Assembly (NCBI GenBank): GCA_004297775.1
Contig: SCUE01000017.1
Location: 1 to 64,000, forward strand
Direction of reading: 5' to 3'
Source of the DNA: Chloroflexota bacterium
GTDB lineage: Bacteria; Chloroflexota; UBA6077; FW602-bin22
Length of the DNA stretch: 64,000 nt
Below the pieces are notes generated by a model, which was not told where the DNA came from, made no database searches, and worked only from the letters and a program-made list of their open reading frames with translations. This document shows, one piece after another, positions 1 through 7,776 of the stretch; position 1 is the stretch's first letter; the number at the start of each line of letters is the position of its first letter. Both the position numbers and the translations under genes were made by a program.

Positions 1-122
1 GCGCCGAGCAGCGACGAGCGCCAGCCTCGCGTCAGACCGCTCGCCAGAATGATGGTCAACGACTCGACCATTTCGACGCCCGAAGCGAGAAAGCTCGCGG
101 TTACGAGAAAGAGACCGCTCAT
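1..122 (-). CDS. Membrane protein, N-terminal fragment (COG4280-like), cut by window edge
   Basis: Reading leftward from an ATG at 122, an open frame of 40 codons runs off the window edge. The visible peptide is hydrophobic and contains Gly-Val-Glu-Met-Val-Glu-Ser-Leu-Thr-Ile and a following Thr-Arg-Gly-Trp-Arg-Ser. I associate this pattern with the first membrane helix of COG4280-type predicted membrane proteins, whose function is not known. A purine-rich AGAGGGTG lies about nine bases before the ATG and could be the ribosome site. Only the start is visible, so the family call rests on about 40 residues. Confidence 0.5.
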   Translation of the reverse strand, partial: MSGLFLVTASFLASGVEMVESLTIILASGLTRGWRSSLLG

Positions 123-263
123 CGCGACACCCTCTGGGCCAACCCCCGCCGTTGCACTGTTTGTGTCAAAGTACCACGCGCTCCAACGCGGCGCGTCCAG
201 GTATCGCGACGAGGAATGGCTGACCTTCGATCTCGGCCGCCAACGAGTGCGCAATTCGGTGAG

Positions 264-659
264 CTATCGCGCCTCGGAGCGGTTCGACGTGATAATCCAG
301 ACGTGTCCGAACGGATCGACGATGCGCCCGCTTCGCCCATACGCGTGGTCGGCGACCGCGATCAGGATCTCGGCTCCGGCGTTGCGGGCCTGGTCGATGA
401 ACGCATCGGCATCGTCGACTTCAAGATCGATTGGGACTGGTGAACCGCCCAGCGAATGAGGAGAACGGTTCCAGCGCCCATCTTCGACAGTGACACCGAT
501 ACGCGCGTTACCGAGCATGAACGAGGCGTAGACCAGCGATCCGTCAGGAATATAGTGGCGCTCGAAGTCGGTTGCGGCGAAGGCGCTCTCGTAGAACCTG
601 ATCGAGGCCTCGATGTCCAGGACAACGAGGGCGGGCACTGCGCCGATCGCGCGGGTCAT
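264..659 (-). CDS. VOC (glyoxalase/bleomycin-resistance fold) family protein
   Basis: A 131-residue protein with the beta-alpha-beta-beta-beta plan of the vicinal oxygen chelate superfamily. It opens with Ala-Leu-Val-Val-Leu-Asp-Ile-Glu-Ala-Ser-Ile-Arg-Phe-Tyr, the usual first strand and helix. It ends with Arg-Ile-Val-Asp-Pro-Phe-Gly-His-Val-Trp, the typical last strand of PhnB/glyoxalase-like members. A longer in-frame start exists at 764, but it runs into the upstream gene and the extra residues look non-coding, so the ATG at 659 is preferred. The substrate cannot be inferred. It lies 52 bases downstream of the DUF433 gene on the same strand, where a toxin would usually sit. Confidence 0.8.
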   Translation of the reverse strand: MTRAIGAVPALVVLDIEASIRFYESAFAATDFERHYIPDGSLVYASFMLGNARIGVTVEDGRWNRSPHSLGGSPVPIDLEVDDADAFIDQARNAGAEILIAVADHAYGRSGRIVDPFGHVWIITSNRSEAR

Positions 660-711
660 CTCGGCAGGTCCACGAACGTTGTCCGAGTCGCTGCGGCGCT
701 CAGAAACCTGC

Positions 712-948
712 TCACGTCGTCGGATGTAGTTCGCCGGTCTCCCGTCGGATGACGCGCGTTTCATTGAACGCGATGGTCGCCTGGATGTCCTGGCGCGTCA
801 ACGCTGGATATGCCTCGACGATGCGCTCCACCTTGTAGCCGTGGTCGAGGAGGTTGACGATCAGGGAGACGGGAATGCGCGTGTCACGCACGACCGGTTT
901 GCCGAGCATGATCTCGGGATCGACAGTGATATGGTCTCGGAAGTCCAT
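712..948 (-). CDS. DUF433 family antitoxin-like protein
   Basis: A 78-residue protein carrying the DUF433 signature: Ile-Thr-Val-Asp-Pro-Glu-Ile-Met-Leu-Gly-Lys-Pro-Val-Val-Arg-Asp-Thr-Arg-Ile-Pro-Val near the N-terminus, followed by a helix-turn-helix-like segment ending in Tyr-Pro-Ala-Leu-Thr-Arg-Gln-Asp-Ile. Members usually act as the antitoxin of a DUF5615 PIN-like toxin encoded immediately downstream. Here the downstream gene is a VOC protein and no PIN-like frame is visible, so this copy looks orphaned. The open frame extends upstream to 1257, but that part overlaps the restriction enzyme gene antisense and is not protein-like. The ATG at 948 matches the family start. Confidence 0.8.
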   Translation of the reverse strand: MDFRDHITVDPEIMLGKPVVRDTRIPVSLIVNLLDHGYKVERIVEAYPALTRQDIQATIAFNETRVIRRETGELHPTT

Positions 949-1108
949 TTGTGCCTTCCCATGATGCGCGACCTTGTCTCGCTCAGATCCACTAGACGGC
1001 AGCCAACCTCGGCGACCCACCGATGGAGATGAGCCCGTCAGGCCCGCAGCCGCAAGCGCGTGGCGGCTTCGCGAGCGTGCTACGGTAGACTTCCGACCCA
1101 ATAGCGTG

Positions 1109-3946
1109 ATGAGAGGCGTCGTGCCTGGCTTGTCCCTGGTCGACTTCGTCGAGCGGTGGCGCGATTCGACGCTAACCGAACGTGCCGCCGCCCACCAGCA
1201 CTTCCTGGATCTGTGTGCGGTTCTCGGGCAGCCGACCCCGGCCGCTTCCGACGCCACCGGCGCCTTCTACACGTTCGAGAAGAAGGTCACGACCGTGACC
1301 GGCGCGACGGGCTTCGTCGATGTATGGCTGAAAGGCCGGTTCGCGTGGGAGTACAAGGGCAAGCGAAGGGATCTCGCCACCGCCTACCAGCAAATCCAAA
1401 CCTATCGCGAGGGCCTCGATAACCCGCCTCTCATGGTTGTGTGCGACTTCGAGAGGTTCGAGGTACACACGAATTTCACCGGGACCAGTAAGAAGGTGTA
1501 TCGCTTCAGCCTCGACGATCTCCTCACCGGGCAGCCGTTGGAGGGTTCCGATGTATCAGCTCTGGAGATACTGCGGTCGGCGTTCACGAACCCTGACCAC
1601 CTCAAGCCGGCGCAAACGCGAGCGCAAGTCACCGAGGCTGCCGCCGCCGAGTTCGCGAGGCTTGCGGAGAGCCTCCACGCGAGCGGAGTCGTGCCGGAGC
1701 ACGCGGCCCACTTCCTCATGCGGCTATTGTTCTGCCTCTTCGCCGAGGACATCGGTCTGCTGCCCGACCGGCTTTTCACGCGCCTCGTGCACGGAACCAT
1801 CGGGCGACCGTCGGACTTCACCGCGCAGGTGCGCGAGCTCTTTCGCCGGATGGCGACTGGCGGTTACTTCGGCGTCGAGGAGATTGCGCACTTCAACGGC
1901 GGCCTCTTCGCGGACGACGTGGCGTTTGCATTCACTTCCGATGACCTTCGAGTTCTCGATCGCGCGACGAAACTTGACTGGTCGTCGATCGAGCCGGCAA
2001 TTTTCGGCACGCTGTTCGAGCGGAGCCTGGATCCCTCGAAGCGGTCGCAACTCGGCGCCCACTATACGAGCCGTGACGACATCCTCCTCATCGTCGAACC
2101 TGTGCTCATGGCGCCGCTTCGGCGGGAATGGAATCGCATTCGCGCGGAGGCGGTCGATATCAGCCAGCGACGGGACGGAGCCGCCCAGGGCTCGGCGCGC
2201 ACGCGTTACCAGCAGTTGTTCACGCGTCTCCTAACCGGCTTCGCGGATCGGATCGCCGCGGTCCGCGTGCTCGATCCCGCGTGCGGGAGCGGCAACTTCC
2301 TATACGTGTCGCTCCGTCAATTGCTGGATCTGGAGAAAGAGGTCATCACGTTCGCGGCGAGAAACGGCCTGTCGGCATTCTTTCCGCACGTCGGTCCGGC
2401 ACAGCTCCACGGTATCGAGGTGAACGCCTACGCGCACGAGCTCGCGCAAGTCGTGGTCTGGATCGGCTACATCCAGTGGCTGAACGAGAACGGCTTCGGG
2501 ATCATGAACCAGCGGCCGATCCTCAGTGCTCTGACAAACATCATGCACCGGGACGCGATCCTGGACCGTGCGGGCGAGGCCGTCCAGCCGCCGTGGCCCT
2601 CAGCCGACGTCGTCGTGGGCAATCCGCCCTTCCTCGGCGGAAAGCGGTTGCGGGCGGAACTCGGAGATGCGTACGTTGACGATCTGTTTCGCGTGTATGA
2701 CGACCGCGTGCCCCGCGAGGCGGATCTCGTCTGTTACTGGTTCGAGCGCGCGCGTGCGCTGATCGCGGCCGGCGAGCTCCAGCGCGCGGGTCTGCTGGCG
2801 ACCAACTCCGTCCGGGGCGGTGCGAACCGCCGTGTCCTGGAACGCATCCAGTCATCCGGCGGCATCTTCATGGCCTGGTCGGATCGACCGTGGGTCCTGG
2901 AGGGCGCCGCCGTACGCGTATCGATGGTCGGGTTCGACGACGGCCGCCAGACCGATCGGACGCTCGACGGTATGCCGGTCGTCGCCATCAATCCTGACCT
3001 GACCAGCACCGTCGACCTGACGACCGCCGGCCGTCTCGCGGAGAACGCCGACCTGGCGTTCATGGGCGACACCAAGGGCGGACCCTTCGACATTTCCGCG
3101 GACATCGCCCAGCCAATGCTCGCGCAGACCAACAACCCGAACGGTCGCCCGAACTCAGACGTGGTGCGCCCTTGGGTGAACGGCTTGGACGTGACCCGCC
3201 GACCGCGCGACATGTGGATTGTCGACTTCGGAACCGATATGTCGGAAGCCGAGGCAGCCCTCTACGAGGCACCGTTTGAGTTAGTGCGAAAGAGCGCGAA
3301 GGAGGTGCGTGCCGCCTCGCGAACTACGCGAGCGGAGTGGTGGCTGCACGAAAGGCCGCGGGTCGAAATGCGCAAGGCTCTCTTCCCGCTTTCGCGGTTC
3401 ATCGCCACGCCCACTGTCGCGAAGCATCGGCTGTTCGTGTGGCTACGTGAGCCGGTGCTCCCCGATCATCAGTTGATCGTGATCGCGCGCAGCGACGATT
3501 ACTTCTTCGGCGTGCTCCACTCGCGCGTTCACGAGGCGTGGTCGCTCGAGATGTGCACTTGGCTGGGCGTCGGGAACGACCCGCGCTACACGCCATCGTC
3601 GACCTTCGAGACATTCCCGTTTCCGTGGCCGCCCGGCACGGAGCCGAAGGGTGACGCGCGAGTCGAAGCCATCGCTCGGGCAGCGCGCGACCTCGTACAG
3701 AAGCGTGACCGCTGGCTGAACCCACCCGGTGCCTCGGCGGACGAAGTGAAGAAGCTCACCCTCACCAATCTCTATAACGCGCGGCCCGCTTGGCTGTCGG
3801 ACGCTCACCGCGAGCTCGATCGAGCGGTCCTTTCCGCGTACGGATGGCCCGCCGAGATTTCTGACGACGATCTGCTCGTTCGCCTCCTTGAGCTGAACCG
3901 GCAACGTGGCGACCAAGGCGCTCGATCGAAAGCTGCGGAAGCATGA
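1109..3946 (+). CDS. MmeI-type (Type IIL) restriction-modification enzyme
   Basis: A single-chain restriction enzyme and adenine methyltransferase of about 945 residues. The N-terminal nuclease has the D-X9-E-X-K motif at Asp71, Glu81 and Lys83, almost the same positions as in MmeI. The gamma-class methyltransferase follows, with motif I Asp-Pro-Ala-Cys-Gly-Ser-Gly-Asn-Phe near residue 388 and the catalytic Asn-Pro-Pro-Phe near 505. The C-terminal third is the target-recognition and helical tail region. Such enzymes cut about 20 bases from their site and protect the host by methylating one strand, so no partner gene is needed. The frame opens at 974. The start at 1109 is preferred because the family N-terminal helix begins there, with a TAGACT hexamer at 1086. 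The recognition sequence cannot be read by eye. Confidence 0.88.
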   Translation: MRGVVPGLSLVDFVERWRDSTLTERAAAHQHFLDLCAVLGQPTPAASDATGAFYTFEKKVTTVTGATGFVDVWLKGRFAWEYKGKRRDLATAYQQIQTYREGLDNPPLMVVCDFERFEVHTNFTGTSKKVYRFSLDDLLTGQPLEGSDVSALEILRSAFTNPDHLKPAQTRAQVTEAAAAEFARLAESLHASGVVPEHAAHFLMRLLFCLFAEDIGLLPDRLFTRLVHGTIGRPSDFTAQVRELFRRMATGGYFGVEEIAHFNGGLFADDVAFAFTSDDLRVLDRATKLDWSSIEPAIFGTLFERSLDPSKRSQLGAHYTSRDDILLIVEPVLMAPLRREWNRIRAEAVDISQRRDGAAQGSARTRYQQLFTRLLTGFADRIAAVRVLDPACGSGNFLYVSLRQLLDLEKEVITFAARNGLSAFFPHVGPAQLHGIEVNAYAHELAQVVVWIGYIQWLNENGFGIMNQRPILSALTNIMHRDAILDRAGEAVQPPWPSADVVVGNPPFLGGKRLRAELGDAYVDDLFRVYDDRVPREADLVCYWFERARALIAAGELQRAGLLATNSVRGGANRRVLERIQSSGGIFMAWSDRPWVLEGAAVRVSMVGFDDGRQTDRTLDGMPVVAINPDLTSTVDLTTAGRLAENADLAFMGDTKGGPFDISADIAQPMLAQTNNPNGRPNSDVVRPWVNGLDVTRRPRDMWIVDFGTDMSEAEAALYEAPFELVRKSAKEVRAASRTTRAEWWLHERPRVEMRKALFPLSRFIATPTVAKHRLFVWLREPVLPDHQLIVIARSDDYFFGVLHSRVHEAWSLEMCTWLGVGNDPRYTPSSTFETFPFPWPPGTEPKGDARVEAIARAARDLVQKRDRWLNPPGASADEVKKLTLTNLYNARPAWLSDAHRELDRAVLSAYGWPAEISDDDLLVRLLELNRQRGDQGARSKAAEA

Positions 3947-4070
3947 CGGCCGCGATGCCTCGGCTCTCCCGCCTGTCTCCATTCGTCGCGGCAGACCCCC
4001 GCGTGAGACGGTGAACTCTTCGGGAGTCTCGCCCTGGATGACCATGAGCCTCGGCTAGCAGCTCGGTGCG
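3947..4070. other. Convergent intergenic spacer
   Basis: This spacer separates the plus-strand MmeI-type gene from the minus-strand Ntn hydrolase gene. I see no conserved small frame, tRNA or clear hairpin with a T-tract here. Confidence 0.5.
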
Positions 4071-4691
4071 TCATTGGACTTGCATCACTTCCGTAGGCGT
4101 CACCTTAACGATACGGACCGGGAGTTGACAGTGCGGGGCGTATCGTGTTGCGAGCGTCGCCACTTCGCGAATCGCATCAGCCCCGTTCTCAGGTAGCAGC
4201 CCCCTCTCCTTGAGAAGTGCATATATCGTCGCCGCGTGGTCGCTTCCAGATCCAATTGCAGCGAAAGAGCGGCCTCCTACCACATGGAGCGTCCAGTCCC
4301 CCTTGACTCCCAGATGCACGATCTCGGCGATACCGCTTACGTAGCCGACCATCAAAATCTGGCAGAGATCGCCTGTGGGATCGAATGTAATATGATTCAA
4401 CCCTGCGGCTCTAGTCCGTACGCCGTTAAGTTGGGCCAATCGCTCGACGGTCGCTCGTACCAGTCCATCCCAGTCCAGGGCGGCGGTTGGCGATTGGGCA
4501 ACCTGCTCATTAAGCCACCGGCCGAACTGCTGGCTTATCGCCTCGTCGCCGGCACCAGCCCAGGCCAGCGGGAGTGTCGCCGCGTGCTGAATCTTATGGT
4601 CGGTTAGTTCCTTGACCGGTAGCCCGCCCACGGCACAGTCTGTGGCGAGGAAAAGATCATCCCCATCTTTGAGGGCGATTGCGACGGTCAT
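4071..4691 (-). CDS. Proteasome/HslV-fold Ntn hydrolase, stand-alone
   Basis: A 206-residue protein that looks like a self-contained N-terminal nucleophile hydrolase of the proteasome beta/HslV fold. If Met1 is removed, Thr becomes residue 1, as in HslV. An acidic residue falls at position 17 (Thr-Asp-Cys) and a lysine at 32 (His-Lys-Ile), matching the Thr1/Asp17/Lys33 catalytic set of HslV. The C-terminal half has Ala-Ile-Gly-Ser-Gly-Ser-Asp-His-Ala, equivalent to the Gly-Ser-Gly loop before the family's conserved helix. No HslU, proteasome alpha or activator ATPase gene is in the window. A GAGGAAG ribosome site precedes the ATG. It is neither a standard HslV nor the Anbu type, so the family placement is inferred from motif spacing. 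Confidence 0.65.
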   Translation of the reverse strand: MTVAIALKDGDDLFLATDCAVGGLPVKELTDHKIQHAATLPLAWAGAGDEAISQQFGRWLNEQVAQSPTAALDWDGLVRATVERLAQLNGVRTRAAGLNHITFDPTGDLCQILMVGYVSGIAEIVHLGVKGDWTLHVVGGRSFAAIGSGSDHAATIYALLKERGLLPENGADAIREVATLATRYAPHCQLPVRIVKVTPTEVMQVQ

Positions 4692-4741
4692 GTTCTTCTT
4701 CCTCTAGCGCGGTTCCAGAACAAAGAGAGTGCACATCCATC

Positions 4742-4758
4742 AAGGGGATAGTCCCCTT
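4742..4758 (-). terminator. Hairpin downstream of tRNA-Val
   Basis: A perfect 7-bp stem (AAGGGGA / TCCCCTT) with a 3-base loop begins 12 bases beyond the tRNA 3' end on the minus strand. It probably ends the tRNA transcript. The T-run after it is weak. Confidence 0.5.
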
Positions 4759-4769
4759 CAGACAATGGG

Positions 4770-4843
<74 letters not shown>

Positions 4844-4903
4844 GCTAGGGCTTCGAGTATAGACGTGGCGTGTGAGTAGCGGCGATAGCCAGACGACCGC
4901 CTC

Positions 4904-4943
4904 TCGCCAGGCGATACTGCGCTCTGCGGGAAGGCCATCGAGG
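4904..4943 (-). repeat. Short relic similar to the 3' end of the isomerase gene at 6.75 kb
   Basis: Forty bases here match 6752-6791 at about 80% identity, starting with an identical 12-mer TCGCCAGGCGAT. On the minus strand the copy reads Asn-Leu-Leu-Asp-Gly-Leu-Pro-Ala-Glu-Arg-Ser-Ile-Ala-Trp-Arg. The intact isomerase ends in Asn-Leu-Asp-Gly-Ile-Leu-Ala-Glu-Cys-Gly-Ile-Ala-Trp-Arg. It is probably a decayed fragment of a paralogue, but the match is short. Confidence 0.35.
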
Positions 4944-5075
4944 AGGTTACGGGTGGTCGGCGACGATACTCCGACCACCCCGATCGATTCACCCAGGCCA
5001 CTGTTCACAACTCCGGGTTATCGCCAGAGAAATCGCCGCATTGGTTGGAACGACGCGGGATGGCAAGATCAAAGG

Positions 5076-5645
5076 CTACGGAATACCGAGCCCAAGCGGC
5101 GCAAGGTTGCGCCTGATTTGATCGAGCCAACCAATCTGCTGGAGATTTGCGATGAACGCAACCATCCCGATAAGGAATACGACGAGCATCGCGAGTAGCC
5201 GCCATCCCGACAGCAATGTCCGAATCACGGTGACCAGCAGTCGTAGGGCAGAAACTGCGACCAGAGACACGAATGCAAATGAGCTGACGAGCCTTGATTC
5301 AGGCGCCTCGGCTCTGCGTTCGTACTCGCCCATCGCTTGCTGGAGAATCAAGACGATCGTTCTTGGATCGATGTCGTACTGCTGCGCGATGCCAACATGA
5401 ACTGCGACTCCCGTAACTTGCGCGTCGTAATGGTGTCCTCCTCGGGCAGGGGCGTCGATGAGGACGAATTGTCCGCATCCGACGCGATCGAGCTCTGATT
5501 GAACCGACTGTGAGATCCGGGCCATTTTCTGCTGGGTCAGCCACTCACTGTCAATATCGCGGCGTTTCGCTGCCTGGATGAACTCGACGTAGGCATCCGC
5601 GAAGAGCTTGATTCGCTCGATGGATTTCCGCGCTGCAAGGCTCAT
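5076..5645 (-). CDS. Hypothetical protein with two C-terminal membrane segments
   Basis: A 189-residue protein of unknown family. The first 105 residues look soluble and mostly helical. They contain a Gly-Gly-His-His-Tyr-Asp segment and a helix rich in Gln/Met/Glu. Two hydrophobic stretches follow, at about residues 112-132 and 143-165, and would anchor the protein with a short positively charged tail. The frame extends upstream to 5855, but the ATG at 5645 follows the stop of the upstream gene by only 17 bases, so the two form one transcription unit. I do not recognise the family. A small membrane protein paired with a soluble partner is one possibility among many. Confidence 0.6.
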   Translation of the reverse strand: MSLAARKSIERIKLFADAYVEFIQAAKRRDIDSEWLTQQKMARISQSVQSELDRVGCGQFVLIDAPARGGHHYDAQVTGVAVHVGIAQQYDIDPRTIVLILQQAMGEYERRAEAPESRLVSSFAFVSLVAVSALRLLVTVIRTLLSGWRLLAMLVVFLIGMVAFIANLQQIGWLDQIRRNLAPLGLGIP

Positions 5646-5662
5646 CTGTCGGGAATCTCGGT

Positions 5663-6271
5663 TCAGGATCCAAGAAAGGATCGAATGGCGGACCAGACCG
5701 CACGAAACTGCCCGGCGACTCCGACAACCTTCCCGAGTCGCCTCACGATTGCCCACCAGTCGAAACCCAAGTCCCGCTTCATCTGGTTCCAATCGGACTG
5801 TGCAATGCGATAGGGTAAGATCCCACTTCCATGATCTGACTCGTCGGCGACCCATCCGGCTGTGGGTCGCATCGTCCCGTCTTCCATCAGCTCAAAGCCG
5901 ACCAAGTTGACAAAAAGTCCAAGGATCAAGTCGCCGCCCGCCCGCGCCTTCTCGAGGGCTGACAACATGGCATGGTCAATCGCGAGCGCGAACCGCCACG
6001 TCGCCTCGCTCGCGCCCTTTCTTTCGGCGGCGTCCAGCATGAACCCGCTATTGGCACTCTCCACCCACGCGTGGCCCAGAAATGGTGCCGCCGTCAGGAA
6101 GTCCGTGCGTTGCCGCGAAGACAGTTGACACAGAGGCGGCACGAACCAAACGCGAAACGGTTGGAGGTTCTCGACTCGCACGTGAAACACCAATTGCGGT
6201 ATCGGGCCAGCGACTGAATGGTGCTTGGTGACGCGGCCGACGAACAAACCAGGCATCCGTCCCCCTACCAT
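5663..6271 (-). CDS. Hypothetical protein, first gene of a two-gene unit
   Basis: A 202-residue soluble protein that I do not recognise. It begins with strand-rich sequence (Gln-Leu-Val-Phe-His-Val-Arg-Val-Glu-Asn) and has a central segment with conserved-looking Trp and Phe. Near the C-terminus it has Ile-Leu-Pro-Tyr-Arg-Ile-Ala-Gln-Ser-Asp-Trp, which resembles the closing motif of several uncharacterised beta-sandwich domains. The start could be ATG 6271 or ATG 6256. A TACTAT hexamer at 6276-6281 lies just upstream on the minus strand and would place the RNA start at or near the first ATG. The membrane protein gene follows after 17 bases. No function is proposed. Confidence 0.6.
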   Translation of the reverse strand: MVGGRMPGLFVGRVTKHHSVAGPIPQLVFHVRVENLQPFRVWFVPPLCQLSSRQRTDFLTAAPFLGHAWVESANSGFMLDAAERKGASEATWRFALAIDHAMLSALEKARAGGDLILGLFVNLVGFELMEDGTMRPTAGWVADESDHGSGILPYRIAQSDWNQMKRDLGFDWWAIVRRLGKVVGVAGQFRAVWSAIRSFLGS

Positions 6272-6469
6272 TATGATAGTACAGTTGTTCTAAGGCACGA
6301 GGACGCCGGGACAAGACAGCGGTCGAGTCGAGTCTTTGACCTCGCAGTCCGAGGCGATTCCGACCAGTTTCGATGGCCCAAAGGTTCGATACCCAGTTGT
6401 TTTCGGATTGCACGAGCCGCCGTCGGCGGAATCGTTCGATGCCGTGGAACCGTCGTTTCCCCACACGGC

Positions 6470-6475
6470 TAGACT
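6470..6475 (+). promoter_or_regulatory. -10 hexamer TAGACT, leaderless arrangement for hicB-like gene
   Basis: TAGACT ends 7 bases before the ATG at 6483 and no Shine-Dalgarno lies between, so the transcript should begin at or next to the start codon. No convincing -35 box is visible. Confidence 0.5.
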
Positions 6476-6482
6476 CGTGTCG

Positions 6483-6710
6483 ATGGACACGCAGCTCTCC
6501 TATTCGGCGATCTACGAGCCGGTCGAGGACGGCTGGATCCAGGCTCGAATCGCCGAACTTCCGGGCGTCATCACGGCCGCGCCGACGCTGGATGAGGCCA
6601 AAGCGATGCTGGCGGATGCGTTGCGCGAGTACCTCCTGTCGCTGCGCGAGGACGTGATCGGCGACAGCGCGGAGCGCGATCAACTCGTTCTGGTGATTCA
6701 GGCGCGTTGA
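6483..6710 (+). CDS. HicB-like antitoxin domain protein, orphan
   Basis: A 75-residue protein with the HicB RNase-H-like fold. The first strand is Tyr-Ser-Ala-Ile-Tyr-Glu-Pro-Val-Glu-Asp-Gly-Trp, followed by Ala-Arg-Ile-Ala-Glu-Leu-Pro-Gly-Val and a helix with Thr-Leu-Asp-Glu-Ala-Lys. These are the landmarks of the HicB_like family. HicB proteins normally neutralise a small HicA mRNA interferase encoded next door and carry a C-terminal DNA-binding segment. This one has no such tail and no HicA frame on either side. The frame is open from 6336, but the ATG at 6483 matches the family and has a -10 box 7 bases upstream. Confidence 0.8.
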   Translation: MDTQLSYSAIYEPVEDGWIQARIAELPGVITAAPTLDEAKAMLADALREYLLSLREDVIGDSAERDQLVLVIQAR

Positions 6711-6748
6711 CCCCCGACGCACGGTCGCATGTGCGCCGACACGCCGCG

Positions 6749-7603
6749 CTATCGCCAGGCGATGCCACACTCCGCGAGGATGCCATCGAGGTTCGCCTTG
6801 GCGCGCGGGTATTCGTCGTCGCGCAGGTGTTCGAGCATGAAGTACCCGTCCGGGCAGATCTGCTCGAACCGACGCGCGAAGGTCGCCTGGTCGAAGACGC
6901 CTTCGCCGAGCGGGACTTCGTCGAGGTGGATCGTCAGGCTCTCGACGTAGGCGATGTCTTTGACGTGCGCGCAGACGATCCACGGCCCGCATAGATCGAA
7001 CAGGCGGTTCGTCACCGAGGCGTTGTCGTAGAGATCTTCCAACGAGCCAATGAGATTGACCGGATCGGCGTTGAATCGCATCGCCGGTGACCCGACCGCT
7101 TCCAGGACGTCGCGGATTCGCTCGGGTGTGTCGAGCGGCGAGCAGTCGGCGCCCTCGAGCGCGTACGGCACTCCCTCGTCTTCGCCGGCCGTGACGACCT
7201 GACACAGGCTATCGACCAGGCGCTCGATCGTCCGCAGCCGAGTGTTCTCCGGATGCGGCTTCCAGGGACCGGCCGGACTGAGCGATCCGGGCCGGATGTA
7301 GGTCGTCTGTGCGCCGAGCCAGCGCGCACACCGGGCGGCGGCACGCAGTTGCTGGATGCCGAGCGCGCGCCGGCCCTCGACCGGATCGACCAGCATCTCG
7401 TACTGGGGATTGCACTGCGCGACCTCGACTCCGGCATCGCGCAGGATCTGCCCGGCGCGTCGGACGACGCCCTCCTCGGCCGCCAACGGCGCATCAAGCC
7501 GCACAGTCGTGCCGGTGTAGCCGTGCTCGCGGATCGCGCGCGCGATCGTGGGCGTGATCGCGGCCGGATCCGCCGGTATGTAGCCAACGACGCCTGGTCG
7601 CAC
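6749..7603 (-). CDS. Sugar phosphate isomerase/epimerase (xylose-isomerase-like TIM barrel)
   Basis: A 284-residue AP-endonuclease-2/xylose-isomerase-like TIM barrel. Recognisable elements are the N-terminal strand with Gly-Tyr-Thr-Gly-Thr-Thr-Val-Arg, the mid-barrel Tyr-Ala-Leu-Glu-Gly (likely metal-binding Glu), Phe-Asn-Ala-Asp-Pro-Val-Asn, Ile-Val-Cys-Ala-His-Val-Lys-Asp (a metal-ligand His), and the closing Phe-Met-Leu-Glu-His-Leu. Members isomerise or epimerise keto-sugars or inositol derivatives with a divalent metal; the substrate is not predictable. The start is GTG at 7603 with GAGGTGA just upstream. The gene stands alone. A 40-base relic of a similar gene end lies near 4.9 kb. Confidence 0.85.
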   Translation of the reverse strand: MRPGVVGYIPADPAAITPTIARAIREHGYTGTTVRLDAPLAAEEGVVRRAGQILRDAGVEVAQCNPQYEMLVDPVEGRRALGIQQLRAAARCARWLGAQTTYIRPGSLSPAGPWKPHPENTRLRTIERLVDSLCQVVTAGEDEGVPYALEGADCSPLDTPERIRDVLEAVGSPAMRFNADPVNLIGSLEDLYDNASVTNRLFDLCGPWIVCAHVKDIAYVESLTIHLDEVPLGEGVFDQATFARRFEQICPDGYFMLEHLRDDEYPRAKANLDGILAECGIAWR

Positions 7604-7776
7604 TTTTCACCTCGTCGCTCGCCGAGCCGCGCTCAGTTGAGTCGTCCGGATCGTATGCGATGAGGAATCCCGCCTCGAGCGGCCGCGCTCCAGCCTGGGA
7701 CCGCTCTGCTTGCCCGGCGGGAGTCGCCGTCAAGCCGGCACCCCACGAGCGGGCCGGGCACCGTTGGCCGAGGAGT

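Noticed and set aside
6048..7205. 385-codon minus-strand open frame
   Set aside because: It overlaps HicB, the isomerase and the unknown operon in another frame, is Arg-rich and shows no domain. It is a GC-rich shadow.
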